DNA from: DATNPH01 sp036703315
Lineage (GTDB): Bacteria > Cyanobacteriota > Cyanobacteriia > Cyanobacteriales > Coleofasciculaceae
Assembly: GCA_036703315.1 (NCBI GenBank)
Contig: DATNPH010000190.1
Span: forward strand, 23,053 to 87,052
Reading direction: 5' to 3'
DNA: 64,000 nt
Of this stretch, positions 34,413-43,337 are shown piece by piece. The position numbers and the translations under genes were made by a program. Every line of letters starts with the position of its first letter. Position 1 is the first letter of the stretch. The notes beneath the pieces were generated by a model. The model was given only the letters and a program-made list of their open reading frames with translations, was not told the origin of the DNA and did no database searches.

Positions 34413-35612
34413 GTGATGGAAATCTTTCAGGATACTAGCGCTGCTGTTGAGCGACTGTACGATACTTATCCCTTTCCACCAGAACCGTTACTCGATGAGC
34501 CACCGCCTGGGTACAACTGGCGTTGGAATTGGGTAGCTGCCTACAATTTTTGCATGGGTCAGAAACCGCTGAGGCAGGACATACGGATTCTAGATGCTGG
34601 CTGCGGGACTGGTGTTGGAACAGAGTATTTAGTTCACCTCAATCCTCAAGCGTCTGTGGTTGGGATTGACTTAAGTGCAGGTGCGTTGTCTGTTGCATCA
34701 GAACGTTGCCGCCGGTCAGGAGCTAATCGCGCCCAGTTCCATCACTTGAGCCTCTACGACGCTGAGCAACTTGATGGTGAATTTGAGCTAATTAATTGTG
34801 TAGGCGTCTTGCATCATTTGCCTGACCCGATTCGCGGTATTGAGTCTCTGGCAGCTAAGTTAGCTCCAGGTGGCTTAATGCATATTTTTGTCTATGCTGA
34901 GGTGGGTCGATGGGAAATCCAGCTGATGCAGAAAGCGATCGCGCTTCTCCAAGGCAACCAGCGAGGCGACTACCAAAATGGTGTGCAGGTAGGGCGTCAG
35001 TTGTTTGAAGCTTTGCCAGAAAATAATCGCCTTGTCAAGCGTGAGAAAGAACGTTGGTCTTTGGAAAATCAGCGAGATGCCAACTTTGCTGATATGTATG
35101 TTCATCCGCAAGAGATTGACTACAACATCGAGACGTTATTTCAACTGATCGATGCTTCTGGCTTGGAGTTTATTGGCTTTTCTAATCCCCGCAACTGGAA
35201 TTTTGATCGGCTTTTGGGGAAAAATCAAGAGTTGATGGAGCGTGCTAAAGGGTTGAGCGATCGCGAACGTTATCGATTAATTGAATTATTAGATCCAGAA
35301 GCTGTCACCCATTACGAGTTTTTCCTAGGACGCCCACCCATACTTAAAGCAGATTGGTCATCAGATGAGGCGTTACTCGCGGCAATTCCAGAGCGAAATC
35401 CTTGCATGGATGGATGGCCGAGCAAGTGTCTATTTAATTACGATTATCAAATTGTTAACTTGTCAGAAGAAGAATTTGAATTTCTGCAAGCTTGTGATGC
35501 GAATTTAGGGCAACAGAAAACGACGGAAGAGATTTTGTTGAGTGTAAAGTTGGGGTTAGAAAAAGTGCGATCGCTCCTCAATCAACAGTTAATCATGCTG
35601 ACTCCGAGTTGA
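34413..35612 (+). CDS. Class I SAM-dependent methyltransferase
   Basis: The 399-residue product has the SAM-binding motif I ILDAGCGTGVGTEYLVHL (about residues 54-71), the acidic motif II end VVGIDLSAGALSVA, and the motif IV/post region INCVGVLHHLPDP. The C-terminal part of about 180 residues is not part of the minimal fold and ends in a winged-helix-like segment. The start is GTG 34413 or the next ATG 34416. The substrate is unknown. Large methyltransferases with this layout are common in cyanobacteria. The gene is divergent from apcE, but nothing shows a phycobilisome role. Confidence 0.85.
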   Translation: MMEIFQDTSAAVERLYDTYPFPPEPLLDEPPPGYNWRWNWVAAYNFCMGQKPLRQDIRILDAGCGTGVGTEYLVHLNPQASVVGIDLSAGALSVASERCRRSGANRAQFHHLSLYDAEQLDGEFELINCVGVLHHLPDPIRGIESLAAKLAPGGLMHIFVYAEVGRWEIQLMQKAIALLQGNQRGDYQNGVQVGRQLFEALPENNRLVKREKERWSLENQRDANFADMYVHPQEIDYNIETLFQLIDASGLEFIGFSNPRNWNFDRLLGKNQELMERAKGLSDRERYRLIELLDPEAVTHYEFFLGRPPILKADWSSDEALLAAIPERNPCMDGWPSKCLFNYDYQIVNLSEEEFEFLQACDANLGQQKTTEEILLSVKLGLEKVRSLLNQQLIMLTPS

Positions 35613-35656
35613 TTAAATAGTAACAATAAATATTAAGACTGCATATCGCCAAGTAT

Positions 35657-36220
35657 TTACTTCCGCAGCTGGAATGAACTCAAAAACCGCTCCCTATCGC
35701 TAGACAAAGTACTTTCTCTATCTTTAGGGATTTCTGCAATTATCTGGTAGAGACGTTGTTCTACTAAATAGGCTCTGTAGCTAACAATCCTTTCACCTGG
35801 CGTTTCAAATTTAAATTCCCTGCCAGGATAGCTACCTAAACTAATATCTTGCTGATTGAGTACCTTAAGTTTTTTGTTTTTAGTAAAACTACTGCTTAGA
35901 CTATCTAGAAGTACATCAGGCGGTAACTGAGCTAATTCACTAGGAAAATTAGTATAAGAAACACTATATATTACCTTGCCTTCCTCTAACGAAGCTGTGA
36001 ACAGGTTGGCATCAAGAGATACGGCGCTACCTGTAGTTTGTTTTTTTTGAGACGGTTTAACTGGCATCAACACAGTAAAGCCTCCCTCAGGAGAAGAAAA
36101 TTGTTCCCATTTTGGCTGTGCTACTTGAACTAGCTGTTCAGCTTGAACGGGTTGAACAGCTGGATATTCACTAATTAGCAAACCAGATAAAAGTAGTAGT
36201 AAAAAAATTAGGGTTTTCAT
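35657..36220 (-). CDS. Secreted hypothetical protein, PsbP-like in outline
   Basis: The 187-residue product has a signal peptide (MKTLIFLLLLLSGLLISEYP) with a likely cut near QAEQ. A compact alpha/beta domain follows (PKWEQFSSPEGGFTVLMPVK to SFQLRK). The opening F-S-P-G-F-x-V-x-M-P pattern and the terminal SSDRERFLSSFQL helix resemble small exported proteins, sometimes PsbP-like, widespread in cyanobacteria. No cysteine or metal motif is visible. A periplasmic or lumenal location is expected. It converges on the methyltransferase gene with a 44-base gap. Confidence 0.7.
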   Translation of the reverse strand: MKTLIFLLLLLSGLLISEYPAVQPVQAEQLVQVAQPKWEQFSSPEGGFTVLMPVKPSQKKQTTGSAVSLDANLFTASLEEGKVIYSVSYTNFPSELAQLPPDVLLDSLSSSFTKNKKLKVLNQQDISLGSYPGREFKFETPGERIVSYRAYLVEQRLYQIIAEIPKDRESTLSSDRERFLSSFQLRK

Positions 36221-36686
36221 GCCTCTATGCTCCTATTGTCTCAAAGGGAAATTCTCAAACTAGCGGTTTCTACACGACAACCTCTTGCCTGTCGCCTTTT
36301 CATCCATCGCAAGTGAGTTATCTCTGCCAGAGTGCACTAGTACTCACTACTGTTAGAGAGGATTATCACACCCAACGATCAGGGAAGCTAACTCCCTCTT
36401 CTCGACTTGCCGCACTTGACCAGCTCGTTGTTGAGGTGAAAGGTAAGTAATTCACAAATTCTTCACAACGGCTTAGTACGCTTTTAGCACTAACGGGTGA
36501 TGAAGTCCGGTATGAGGAGTGACACCCATCTTTACATACTTCACACTTGTTAAGTATACTTCTCAAAAGTTTTAACCTGTATACATTATCAAGGTAACGA
36601 GAGAGTCGTTTTACCAACTCTCCTCACCCTTAAAAGGACAGCGCTCAGCTGGCTTCGACTACATATAACAGGAGTGCATCAATCTC
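36221..36686. other. Intergenic, no supported gene
   Basis: These 466 bases lie between divergent genes. An 83-codon minus-strand frame at 36366-36617 lacks a plausible product. The right end carries an AGGAG site 14 bases before the next start. No hairpin with a T run was noticed. Confidence 0.45.
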
Positions 36687-36920
36687 ATGCCAAATTACAA
36701 ATCAGTTACGGCCTATCAGCAAGCCAAATCTCGGCACAGCTTTGTTCAAGAAGCAAAAGACAAACTTCAAGAGGCTCAAGCCAAGGTGGCACGGTTAAGA
36801 ACGCTTCACTCTCAGCTTTGCAAAGAATTCGGTGATAGCGGCAATGTCCGACAGCAGCTAGAGAATGCCGAAAATGAATTAGAGACGATAAAAGAGTCGT
36901 TGAAACAGTACGCCGTTTAA
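36687..36920 (+). CDS. Small coiled-coil hypothetical protein
   Basis: This 77-residue protein begins MPNYKSVTAYQQAKSR and is otherwise almost entirely a charged amphipathic coiled coil (KDKLQEAQAKVARLRTLHSQ, then RQQLENAENELETIKESL). It has one Cys and no signal peptide, so it is likely a cytosolic oligomer. An AGGAG lies 14 bases upstream, a little far but usable. I do not recognise the family, and no operon partner is present. The heptad pattern over the whole length argues against a chance frame. Confidence 0.55.
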   Translation: MPNYKSVTAYQQAKSRHSFVQEAKDKLQEAQAKVARLRTLHSQLCKEFGDSGNVRQQLENAENELETIKESLKQYAV

Positions 36921-36981
36921 TACGTTGTCAACAAAGAAGCCCAGTGAACCTAGTTGGGCGCAAGTGAGCAAGAGAGACGTG

Positions 36982-37308
36982 CTATGAGGCGTTACCAGAC
37001 GGACAGTCCATCACTATTGCTAGTTTCTTGATAGTTATGCTCAAGTGCTGATTGACCTGGTAATGAACGACCAAAAAACCAGAATTGAAGTCCTTAGCAA
37101 CTTCTGGGAGTTTTTCCTCCATCCACTCTTGCTCCATTTCTACATCAACTAGTTCGGGCAAGTTCTCATAGCTGTCAGTTGAACTGTAAGTTGCTTGGAA
37201 TTTCAAGACCGCTGTTGTAAACATAAAAGTTGCCGAAAAGTTGAAGATACCCTGATTTACAGGACTTTCACAGCAACTCTTATCTGTAGGGCACGTTGCC
37301 GAATACAC
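36982..37308 (-). CDS. Hypothetical protein, uncertain
   Basis: The frame gives up to 108 residues. The more protein-like part begins at an internal Met (about residue 29, MFTTAVLKFQATYSSTDSYE) and continues with an acidic stretch and FNSGFLVVHYQVNQHLSITI. The first 28 residues, with three Cys, may be untranslated. I do not recognise it. There is no clear ribosome site for either start. It lies 57 bases before panB and on the same strand, but downstream of it in transcription order. I keep it as a possible gene. Confidence 0.35.
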   Translation of the reverse strand: MYSATCPTDKSCCESPVNQGIFNFSATFMFTTAVLKFQATYSSTDSYENLPELVDVEMEQEWMEEKLPEVAKDFNSGFLVVHYQVNQHLSITIKKLAIVMDCPSGNAS

Positions 37309-37365
37309 CCTACAGGTAGCATCTAGTGTTGTTAGAGTGCGCTATCACTGACTAAAAGATATGAC

Positions 37366-38154
37366 TTAAGGTTTTTCTGGCTCTGGGAATTTTCGCTCCC
37401 GTACCTCTGTGCTATAGTCCTGCACGGCTTGTGTAATTACCTGTCGCAAATTCGCATAAGACTTTGCAAACGGAGGTTGCCACTCGGAAAGTCCCAGCAA
37501 ATCAGATGTGACTAGCACTTGTCCATCGCAGTGTGAACCGGCACCAATACCGATTGTAGGAATCGGTAACTTTTGTGTGATTTGCCGTGCCAAATCTACT
37601 GGAATATGCTCTAAAACAATAGCAAAAGCACCCGCCTCAGAAAGGGCGATCGCTTCGTGCAAAATCCGCTCAGCTGTCTGTGTCGTCTTCCCCTGCTGTC
37701 GATAGCCAAGCTGATGTACTGATTGAGGTGTCAACCCCACATGACCCATTACAGGAATTCCAGCAGTTGTTAGGTGCGCGACGGTTTGGGCGATCGCAGC
37801 ATATCCTCCTTCCAACTTCACCGCCTGTGCCCCAGTTTCTTTCAAAGCACGACCTGCCGAGTGCATCGCTTGCTGAGGACTTTCCTGATAACTCAAAAAT
37901 GGCAAATCACAAACCACTAATGCCTGCTTGACGCCCCGACGCACTGCTTTAGCATGGTGTAGCATTTCTTCGAGGGTTACTGGCAGCGTGGTCTGATAGC
38001 CTAAGGTAACCATCCCTAGGGAATCTCCCACTAGAATGACATCCACTCCCGCCATATCTAATAGCTGAGCGATCGCATAATCCCAAGCCGTCAAAGCCAC
38101 AATTTGACGCCCCTGTTGTTTAAATTGGATCAATTGCTGGGTAGTGATTGCCAT
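37366..38154 (-). CDS. panB: Ketopantoate hydroxymethyltransferase
   Basis: This enzyme transfers a hydroxymethyl group from methylene-tetrahydrofolate to 2-oxoisovalerate, giving ketopantoate, the first step to pantothenate and CoA. The 262-residue product has the metal and substrate residues in VILVGDSLGMVTLGYQTTLP and GAQAVKLEGG, and further landmarks IPVMGHVGLTPQSVHQLGY, IVLEHIP and PTIGIGAGSHCDGQVLV. ATG 38154 gives MAITTQQLIQFKQQGR. It is cytoplasmic and full length. No panC or panD is adjacent. Confidence 0.96.
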   Translation of the reverse strand: MAITTQQLIQFKQQGRQIVALTAWDYAIAQLLDMAGVDVILVGDSLGMVTLGYQTTLPVTLEEMLHHAKAVRRGVKQALVVCDLPFLSYQESPQQAMHSAGRALKETGAQAVKLEGGYAAIAQTVAHLTTAGIPVMGHVGLTPQSVHQLGYRQQGKTTQTAERILHEAIALSEAGAFAIVLEHIPVDLARQITQKLPIPTIGIGAGSHCDGQVLVTSDLLGLSEWQPPFAKSYANLRQVITQAVQDYSTEVRERKFPEPEKP

Positions 38155-38217
38155 GTTGAGCGCAGTAGAAATGATGAATTTGACTAGCTAGTCCTTTGAC
38201 TTTGCGAAGCGGCACAT

Positions 38218-39336
38218 CTAGAACGTTGTGGGACCATTACGAACAAAGGCAAAATGGGGTCTTACCTGACCCGTTGTCAAACTTACCCAAGCTAGTCCTT
38301 CTGACGTTCCTACCCATAGCTTATTTCCTGTGTCAGGCGACAGAGAAAGAATTCTGTTAGAGGGAAGGTTTGGTACCTGACCGAGAACGGCTCCACTGTC
38401 AGTTTTTAGATTCAATAAACCATCTTCAGTACCAACCCAAACATTACCGTCTCTAGCAAAGCGAATAGAGGTAACATTGCGTCCCCGCAGGGGTGTTACG
38501 GAGCGCATCACTTGACGAGTTTCAGGGTCAATGACTAGCAAGCTATTCGGGGTTCCAGCCCACAGCATTCCATTAGGTGCTAGGGCGAGGGCTTGCACCG
38601 TGGTTCCGGGTAACTCACCGATGCGACCGATAACCAAGGCATTAGAGGTATCTACTCGCACAATACCCTCTAGAGTTCCTACCCACAGCTGACCTTCTTT
38701 ATCCAGAGTCAGAGCATTAGCGCTAATACCAGGTAGTTTTTGTAATGTCGTCATTAACAGTCCCTGGTCGGGGCTGATCAGGGAAAGACCGCGATCGCTC
38801 CCCACCCAGAGATAGCCTCGGCGATCGATCAACAGAGACAACACCCGGTTAGAGGGCAAAGTAAAAGTTTGGGCGGTAACTTCGTTGCTGCGGGGGTCTA
38901 CACGCAGTAGCCCTTCGTAGGTTCCTACCCAAATCCGTCCTACCCGATCTTGCGCTAAAGCACCGATAGTGTAGTTAGGCAGACTAATGCGAGCTAACAG
39001 GCGTCCAGTATTTGGGTTGATTCTAGCTAACCCCAGCCATGAACCAACCCAGAGGTCGCCAGTAAAGTCAGATTGCAAGGCACTCACACGAAAATCAGCA
39101 GGCAAGGGTTGGGTATCTTGCCGTAGGCGTTCAGGAGGCAAGAGTTCGCCCACTGGAGGCGGTGGCGCACCTTGATAAGTGGGTGTTGACGCTCCTTCGT
39201 CAATGTCACTTGGTGTCACAATCCGATTTGGATCAATCTGTACTGGCGTCTGAGCCGTTGCTCTTAACATCGGCAAGTTCAAGCACAGCAGTACGGCACT
39301 GATGAAAAAACCAATACGGGCACTCAAAAACGCCAT
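38218..39336 (-). CDS. Exported beta-propeller protein with two-component-propeller repeats
   Basis: The 372-residue product starts at ATG 39336, with GAGGAG seven bases upstream; the frame is open back to 39420 without a ribosome site. It begins with a signal segment (SARIGFFISAVLLCLNLPML, cut near ATAQ). A Pro-rich spacer follows, then at least six repeats of the type IWVGTYEGLLRVDP, LWVGSDRGLSLISP and LWVGTLEGIVRVDT. These are the W-V-G-T repeats of regulatory propellers, usually the periplasmic sensor part of hybrid kinases. Here no kinase follows, so it is a stand-alone propeller of unknown ligand. Confidence 0.82.
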   Translation of the reverse strand: MAFLSARIGFFISAVLLCLNLPMLRATAQTPVQIDPNRIVTPSDIDEGASTPTYQGAPPPPVGELLPPERLRQDTQPLPADFRVSALQSDFTGDLWVGSWLGLARINPNTGRLLARISLPNYTIGALAQDRVGRIWVGTYEGLLRVDPRSNEVTAQTFTLPSNRVLSLLIDRRGYLWVGSDRGLSLISPDQGLLMTTLQKLPGISANALTLDKEGQLWVGTLEGIVRVDTSNALVIGRIGELPGTTVQALALAPNGMLWAGTPNSLLVIDPETRQVMRSVTPLRGRNVTSIRFARDGNVWVGTEDGLLNLKTDSGAVLGQVPNLPSNRILSLSPDTGNKLWVGTSEGLAWVSLTTGQVRPHFAFVRNGPTTF

Positions 39337-39966
39337 CACTATTCTCCTCAAATTCCTACGGAATACATAAATGCCTTGACCATCAAAGGGTGTGAACGGC
39401 TTGATTGGTGTGCTGTGCACTGTGAGCCTGCCGTTTTCTCTAGCTAATCGTAGGATTTTTCCTCTTTACTCTCTATTAATAGCTTCTCAGCCGTTTGAGT
39501 CGAGGTTATCCCTGCCTTGTCGGAATCGTTTACGCCCACTAAAGCTAATTGTTCATAGCTTTAAACGGTAAAGCCTTAGTACCCTTGTAACAAAAATTAA
39601 TAAAATTTTGTAATTCTTTTAATTAATAAAAAAAGTTTATGGAAGTATACAGAAGATTTGAAGTATAACTTATCCCATATGCTGGTATATTGACAAAATA
39701 ATAAAGAAATTAGATTTCACTTATTACTGCTTTGTCTGCCAACAAAATTGTATTTTTCAATTAATCTAAGTGGCACAATAGTAGTAATCTAGTAGATCTT
39801 AGGCATGAGCCAAGAAAAGGGGATTGTGGGTGTGATGTTGCATCCATGAAAGGTTGTTATTGATGACCTTTTAAAAGGGTTTTAGTTCCTATAAATCAGG
39901 GCAAAATCTACAACAGAAAAAAACAGAACCTGTTGCAGCATTCAGTAGTTCCTAAGGAAGGAAAAC
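39337..39966 (+). promoter_or_regulatory. Upstream region and leader of the Rubisco operon
   Basis: These 630 bases carry the rbcL promoter and a long, very AT-rich leader, with stretches such as TTAATTAATAAAAAAAG near 39620. TTGACA (39690-39695) with TAGATT 15 bases later is a weak promoter candidate that would give a leader of about 250 bases. Long rbcL leaders are known from filamentous cyanobacteria. AT-rich palindromic words could be LysR-type (CmpR/RbcR) sites, but I cannot define one. AAGGAAGG lies seven bases before the rbcL ATG. Confidence 0.45.
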
Positions 39967-41397
39967 ATGTCTTACTCACAAACCAGGACTCAGTCGAAAG
40001 CTGGGTATGAAGCCGGCGTAAAAGATTATAAATTAACTTATTACACTCCGGATTACACTCCGAAAGACACAGATGTCCTAGCAGCTTTCCGCGTCACGCC
40101 ACAGCCTGGAGTTCCTCCAGAAGAAGCAGGTGCTGCTGTTGCTGCTGAGTCTTCCACTGGTACCTGGACAACAGTGTGGACTGACTTGCTGACTGACCTT
40201 GATCGGTATAAGGGTCGTTGCTACGACATTGAGCCAGTACGTGGGGAAGACAACCAGTTTATTGCTTATATTGCCTATCCTCTCGATCTGTTTGAAGAAG
40301 GCTCTGTTACTAACCTGCTAACCTCCCTTGTGGGTAACGTGTTTGGTTTCAAAGCCATACGAGCTTTGCGTTTGGAAGACTTGCGGATTCCTATTGCTTA
40401 CCTCAAGACCTTCCAAGGACCCCCCCACGGGATTACGGTAGAACGCGACAAGCTGAACAAGTACGGGCGTCCTTTGCTCGGTTGTACGATTAAGCCCAAA
40501 CTGGGTTTGTCTGCTAAGAACTATGGTCGTGCCGTCTATGAGTGCTTGCGCGGCGGTTTAGACTTCACCAAAGACGACGAAAATATCAACTCGCAGCCCT
40601 TCATGCGCTGGCGCGATCGCTTCCTGTTCGTGCAAGAAGCCATTGAGAAATCCCAGGCTGAAACAGGCGAAATCAAGGGTCACTACCTCAACGTGACTGC
40701 CCCCACCTGTGAAGAAATGATGGAGCGTGCTGAGTTCGCGAAGGAACTGGGTACACCCATCATCATGCACGACTACCTGACGGGTGGCTTCACCGCTAAC
40801 ACCACCCTAGCTAAGTGGTGCCGCCGCAACGGCGTACTGCTGCACATCCACCGTGCTATGCACGCTGTGATTGACCGTCAGAAAAACCACGGTATCCACT
40901 TCCGCGTTCTTGCTAAGTGTCTGCGGATGTCTGGTGGTGACCACCTCCACTCCGGTACTGTGGTTGGTAAGCTCGAAGGTGAAAAAGGTATCACCATGGG
41001 CTTTGTTGACCTGATGCGGGAAGACCACATCGAACAAGACCGCGATCGGGGAATTTACTTCACTCAAGATTGGGCTTCCATGCCTGGTGTAATGCCAGTG
41101 GCTTCCGGCGGTATTCACGTTTGGCACATGCCGGCGCTGGTAGAGATTTTTGGTGATGATTCCTGTCTCCAGTTCGGTGGTGGTACTTTGGGTCACCCCT
41201 GGGGTAATGCCCCAGGCGCTACTGCCAACCGTGTCGCTTTGGAAGCTTGTATTCAAGCTCGTAACGAAGGTCGCAACCTGATGCGTGAAGGTGGCGATGT
41301 TATCCGCGAAGCCTGCAAGTGGAGTCCTGAATTGGCTGCGGCTTGCGAACTTTGGAAGGAAATCAAGTTCGAATTCGAGGCGATGGACACCGTCTGA
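39967..41397 (+). CDS. rbcL: Rubisco large subunit, form IB
   Basis: Rubisco fixes CO2 onto ribulose 1,5-bisphosphate in the carboxysome. The 476-residue product begins MSYSQTRTQSKAGYEAGVKD, as in form IB cyanobacteria. Key sites are intact: the loop GCTIKPKLGLSAKNYGRA, the carbamylated Lys with the metal-binding Asp and Glu in GLDFTKDDENINSQPF, RAMHAVIDRQKNHGIHFR, the loop 6 region with SGTVVGKLEGEKG, and the C-terminal half with SGGIHVWHMPALVEIFGDD. It is preceded by a strong ribosome site and followed 4 bases after the stop by a stable hairpin in the rbcL-rbcX spacer. Confidence 0.99.
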   Translation: MSYSQTRTQSKAGYEAGVKDYKLTYYTPDYTPKDTDVLAAFRVTPQPGVPPEEAGAAVAAESSTGTWTTVWTDLLTDLDRYKGRCYDIEPVRGEDNQFIAYIAYPLDLFEEGSVTNLLTSLVGNVFGFKAIRALRLEDLRIPIAYLKTFQGPPHGITVERDKLNKYGRPLLGCTIKPKLGLSAKNYGRAVYECLRGGLDFTKDDENINSQPFMRWRDRFLFVQEAIEKSQAETGEIKGHYLNVTAPTCEEMMERAEFAKELGTPIIMHDYLTGGFTANTTLAKWCRRNGVLLHIHRAMHAVIDRQKNHGIHFRVLAKCLRMSGGDHLHSGTVVGKLEGEKGITMGFVDLMREDHIEQDRDRGIYFTQDWASMPGVMPVASGGIHVWHMPALVEIFGDDSCLQFGGGTLGHPWGNAPGATANRVALEACIQARNEGRNLMREGGDVIREACKWSPELAAACELWKEIKFEFEAMDTV

Positions 41398-41400
41398 TGA

Positions 41401-41461
41401 AAGTGTGAAGTGTAAAGTGTGAGATGTGGCTTCATACTTCATAACTTTGTACTTCATACTT
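41401..41461 (+). promoter_or_regulatory. 18-bp RNA hairpin between rbcL and rbcX
   Basis: AAGTGTGAAGTGTAAAGT (41401-41418) can pair with ACTTTGTACTTCATACTT (41444-41461). Fifteen pairs are Watson-Crick and three are G-U. The stem begins 4 bases after the rbcL stop codon, and the rbcX ATG lies 20 bases beyond its 3' arm. It consists of TGAAGTAT-like short repeats. No T run follows, so it is better placed to stabilise rbcL mRNA than to stop transcription fully. Confidence 0.6.
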
Positions 41462-41481
41462 CAAAAGGCTGGGGTCAGAAG

Positions 41482-41871
41482 ATGGACTTAAAACGAGTTG
41501 TAAAAGACACAGCCAAGACGCTGAGCAGCTACCTGACCTATCAAGCACTGCGAGTTGTCTTGGAGCAATTAAGGGAAACTGACCCTCCTCAGTCACTTTG
41601 GTTGCATGCCTTCTCTTCAAGGAACAGTATCCAAGATGGAGAAGCTTTCCTCCGGGCATTACTTCTGGAAAAGCAAGATCTGGCGTTTCGGATTATGACC
41701 GTCCGGCAGCATCTAGCGGAGGAAGTAACAGAATTCTTGCCTGAAATGGTTCGTAGTGGCATCCAGCAGTCGAACATGGAGCATCGGCGTCAGCACCTGG
41801 AGCGAATAACGCAATTTACCATCTCTGAACCCCCGTCCCATCCCGAACAGCCAACTGACTCGGAAAACTAA
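41482..41871 (+). CDS. rbcX: Rubisco assembly chaperone RbcX
   Basis: RbcX is a homodimeric helical chaperone that clamps the RbcL C-terminal tail and promotes RbcL8 assembly. From ATG 41482 the product has 129 residues. It begins DLKRVVKDTAKTLSSYLTYQ, continues LRETDPPQSLWLHAFSSRNS and LLLEKQDLAFRIMTVRQHLA, and ends in a variable polar tail (SEPPSHPEQPTDSEN). These match the family, including the peptide-binding groove residues in YLTYQALRVV. The frame is open upstream to 41419, but that part comes from the intergenic hairpin. It lies between rbcL and rbcS as in many cyanobacteria. Confidence 0.96.
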   Translation: MDLKRVVKDTAKTLSSYLTYQALRVVLEQLRETDPPQSLWLHAFSSRNSIQDGEAFLRALLLEKQDLAFRIMTVRQHLAEEVTEFLPEMVRSGIQQSNMEHRRQHLERITQFTISEPPSHPEQPTDSEN

Positions 41872-41943
41872 TTAAGTCATCAATCCGGCGTCACTCTATC
41901 GCCACCAGTTGCACACCCGTACTTCAACAAATAAGCCTAACCC

Positions 41944-42285
41944 ATGCAAACTTTATCGAAAGAGCGTCGTTACGAAACCCTTTCCTACTTGCCACCATTA
42001 AGCGATTCGCAGATTGCTAAGCAAGTTCAGTACATTCTGGATCAGGGTTTCATCCCAGCTGTGGAATTCAGTGAGTCTTCAGAACCAACACAGCACTACT
42101 GGACACTGTGGAAGCTTCCCTTATTTAAAGCTCGCACCGTGCAAGAAGTGATGACTGAAGTGGATGCTTGTCGTACCGATTACCGAGACAATTTCATCCG
42201 TGTTGTGGGTTTTGATAACGTGAAGCAGTGCCAAGTGCTGAGCTTCCTGATTCATAAGCCCAATACCAACGGCCGCAGATATTAA
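41944..42285 (+). CDS. rbcS: Rubisco small subunit
   Basis: RbcS caps the RbcL octamer to form L8S8. The 113-residue product has the canonical MQTLSKERRYETLSYLPPLS start, the conserved EFSESSEPTQHYWTLWKLPLF stretch in the middle (residues 41-60), and the end DNVKQCQVLSFLIHKPNT. It is the last gene of the rbcLXS operon, 72 bases after rbcX, and is followed 38 bases later by a strong terminator. No upstream ribosome site is obvious, so translation may rely on the AT-rich context. Confidence 0.98.
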   Translation: MQTLSKERRYETLSYLPPLSDSQIAKQVQYILDQGFIPAVEFSESSEPTQHYWTLWKLPLFKARTVQEVMTEVDACRTDYRDNFIRVVGFDNVKQCQVLSFLIHKPNTNGRRY

Positions 42286-42323
42286 TACGGTTGTGAGCTA
42301 GAACATCCTGAAAAGGAGACAAG

Positions 42324-42355
42324 AGGAGAGGTAGCTAAGCTACCTCTCCTTTTTG
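42324..42355 (+). terminator. Terminator of the rbcLXS operon
   Basis: AGGAGAGGTAGC (42324-42335) and GCTACCTCTCCT (42339-42350) form a perfect 12-bp stem with a 3-base loop, followed by TTTTT. It is the clearest terminator in the window. Confidence 0.93.
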
Positions 42356-42822
42356 TTGGAATTTGATACCTCAACTCCCACTCAATATTCAATAGAACTG
42401 GTTATTGATACTTGTAAGGTCTTTTTTTTTCTACATTCAACGGATTAACTGACAAAAGTATCCGGATACAAGCGATAAAGCCTGAAAGAAGGAAAAGGTA
42501 AGGCTTTTAGAGCCAATGCCTAAAATCATTGAAAAGCATACAGGGTATCACTTGTGGTTTTTTGTCAGTCAACCATCCATATTCAACATAAAAGCAATTC
42601 CTTGGGGGATAGCTATGCGGTTAGCACACCATTCTACGCAGACGCTTCGCCCGCTCCTAAAGCCGATCACAAAGCTCTGATGAATTTTAGCTTTTATCGG
42701 CATCCTTACAACTCTATCGGTAGTAATACATAAAGCGCTCTTTTTACAATTCCTTCACATAAAAGACCGCTGACTTCACCAGTTGTTCACATTCATTTTC
42801 TAGGATTAGGACAGGTATTGGA
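42356..42822. other. Intergenic region after the Rubisco operon
   Basis: No gene is supported. A further stem, AAAGCCT (42477-42483) with AGGCTTT (42501-42507) followed by TAG, lies about 130 bases downstream of the operon terminator, and could be a second terminator or the end of a small RNA. The right half should hold the promoter of the next gene. Confidence 0.45.
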
Positions 42823-43152
42823 ATGTTAGAAGAGACAAGCAACATGCCTGAATATCAATGGAAGCTGACGATCATAGAGCGCAATTTATTGCTTTCTAAT
42901 TGGATCAAGCTTATTCCAGAAGCACAAGAGCAAATGTTATGGGAGGCCGATGGATTGATAGGAGATATGGCTCTACCAGATAGGCAACGGTTGCTTACCT
43001 CTCTTGAAATACTTCAAGAGCATACCCAAGAAAATTTGCGATCCAGAATTCAGCAGATTTTAAGCAATCAGTTAAATCTTGATATCCGCAAAACCCTTGA
43101 ACGTAGTATCCAGAATACTACCCTCTCAGCAGCTGCTTTGGGGATGGATTAA
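42823..43152 (+). CDS. Small helical hypothetical protein
   Basis: This 109-residue protein starts at ATG 42823 or at ATG 42844 (MPEYQWKLTIIERNLLLSNW). It is strongly helical and amphipathic (IKLIPEAQEQMLWEADGLIG, then QENLRSRIQQILSNQLNLDI). It has no Cys, no signal peptide and no membrane segment. I do not recognise the family. It stands alone, with an inverted repeat just after its stop. Composition suggests a real cytosolic protein, but the role cannot be inferred. Confidence 0.55.
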   Translation: MLEETSNMPEYQWKLTIIERNLLLSNWIKLIPEAQEQMLWEADGLIGDMALPDRQRLLTSLEILQEHTQENLRSRIQQILSNQLNLDIRKTLERSIQNTTLSAAALGMD

Positions 43153-43190
43153 TCGGCATCAGTGGACACAAGTAATTAGGCAATGACACC

Positions 43191-43218
43191 AAGGGGGCGA
43201 CAGTGCGATCGCCCCCTT
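43191..43218. repeat. 10-bp GC-rich inverted repeat between convergent genes
   Basis: AAGGGGGCGA (43191-43200) pairs with TCGCCCCCTT (43209-43218) over 8 bases. The right half overlaps a HIP1 octamer. It lies between the convergent 109-residue gene and ltrA, and lacks a T run, so a terminating role is possible but not shown. Confidence 0.55.
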
Positions 43219-43337
43219 AAACTGTAACCAAGATAACACTTTCAAAATCTTGAGCAGCGAAAAAATCAAAAATTAGAACAAGACGCTCACAAAATCACAA
43301 GTTGCCCACTAACTGTCTAGAGGAAATTTGTTTGAAG

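Noticed and set aside
36366..36617. 83-codon minus-strand frame
   Set aside because: It has no ribosome site and a disordered Ser-rich composition. It lies in a divergent intergenic region.
39560..39600. An NtcA-like site (GTA...TAC) upstream of rbcL
   Set aside because: The spacing is nine bases rather than the eight of GTAN8TAC, and no matching -10 element lies at the required distance.
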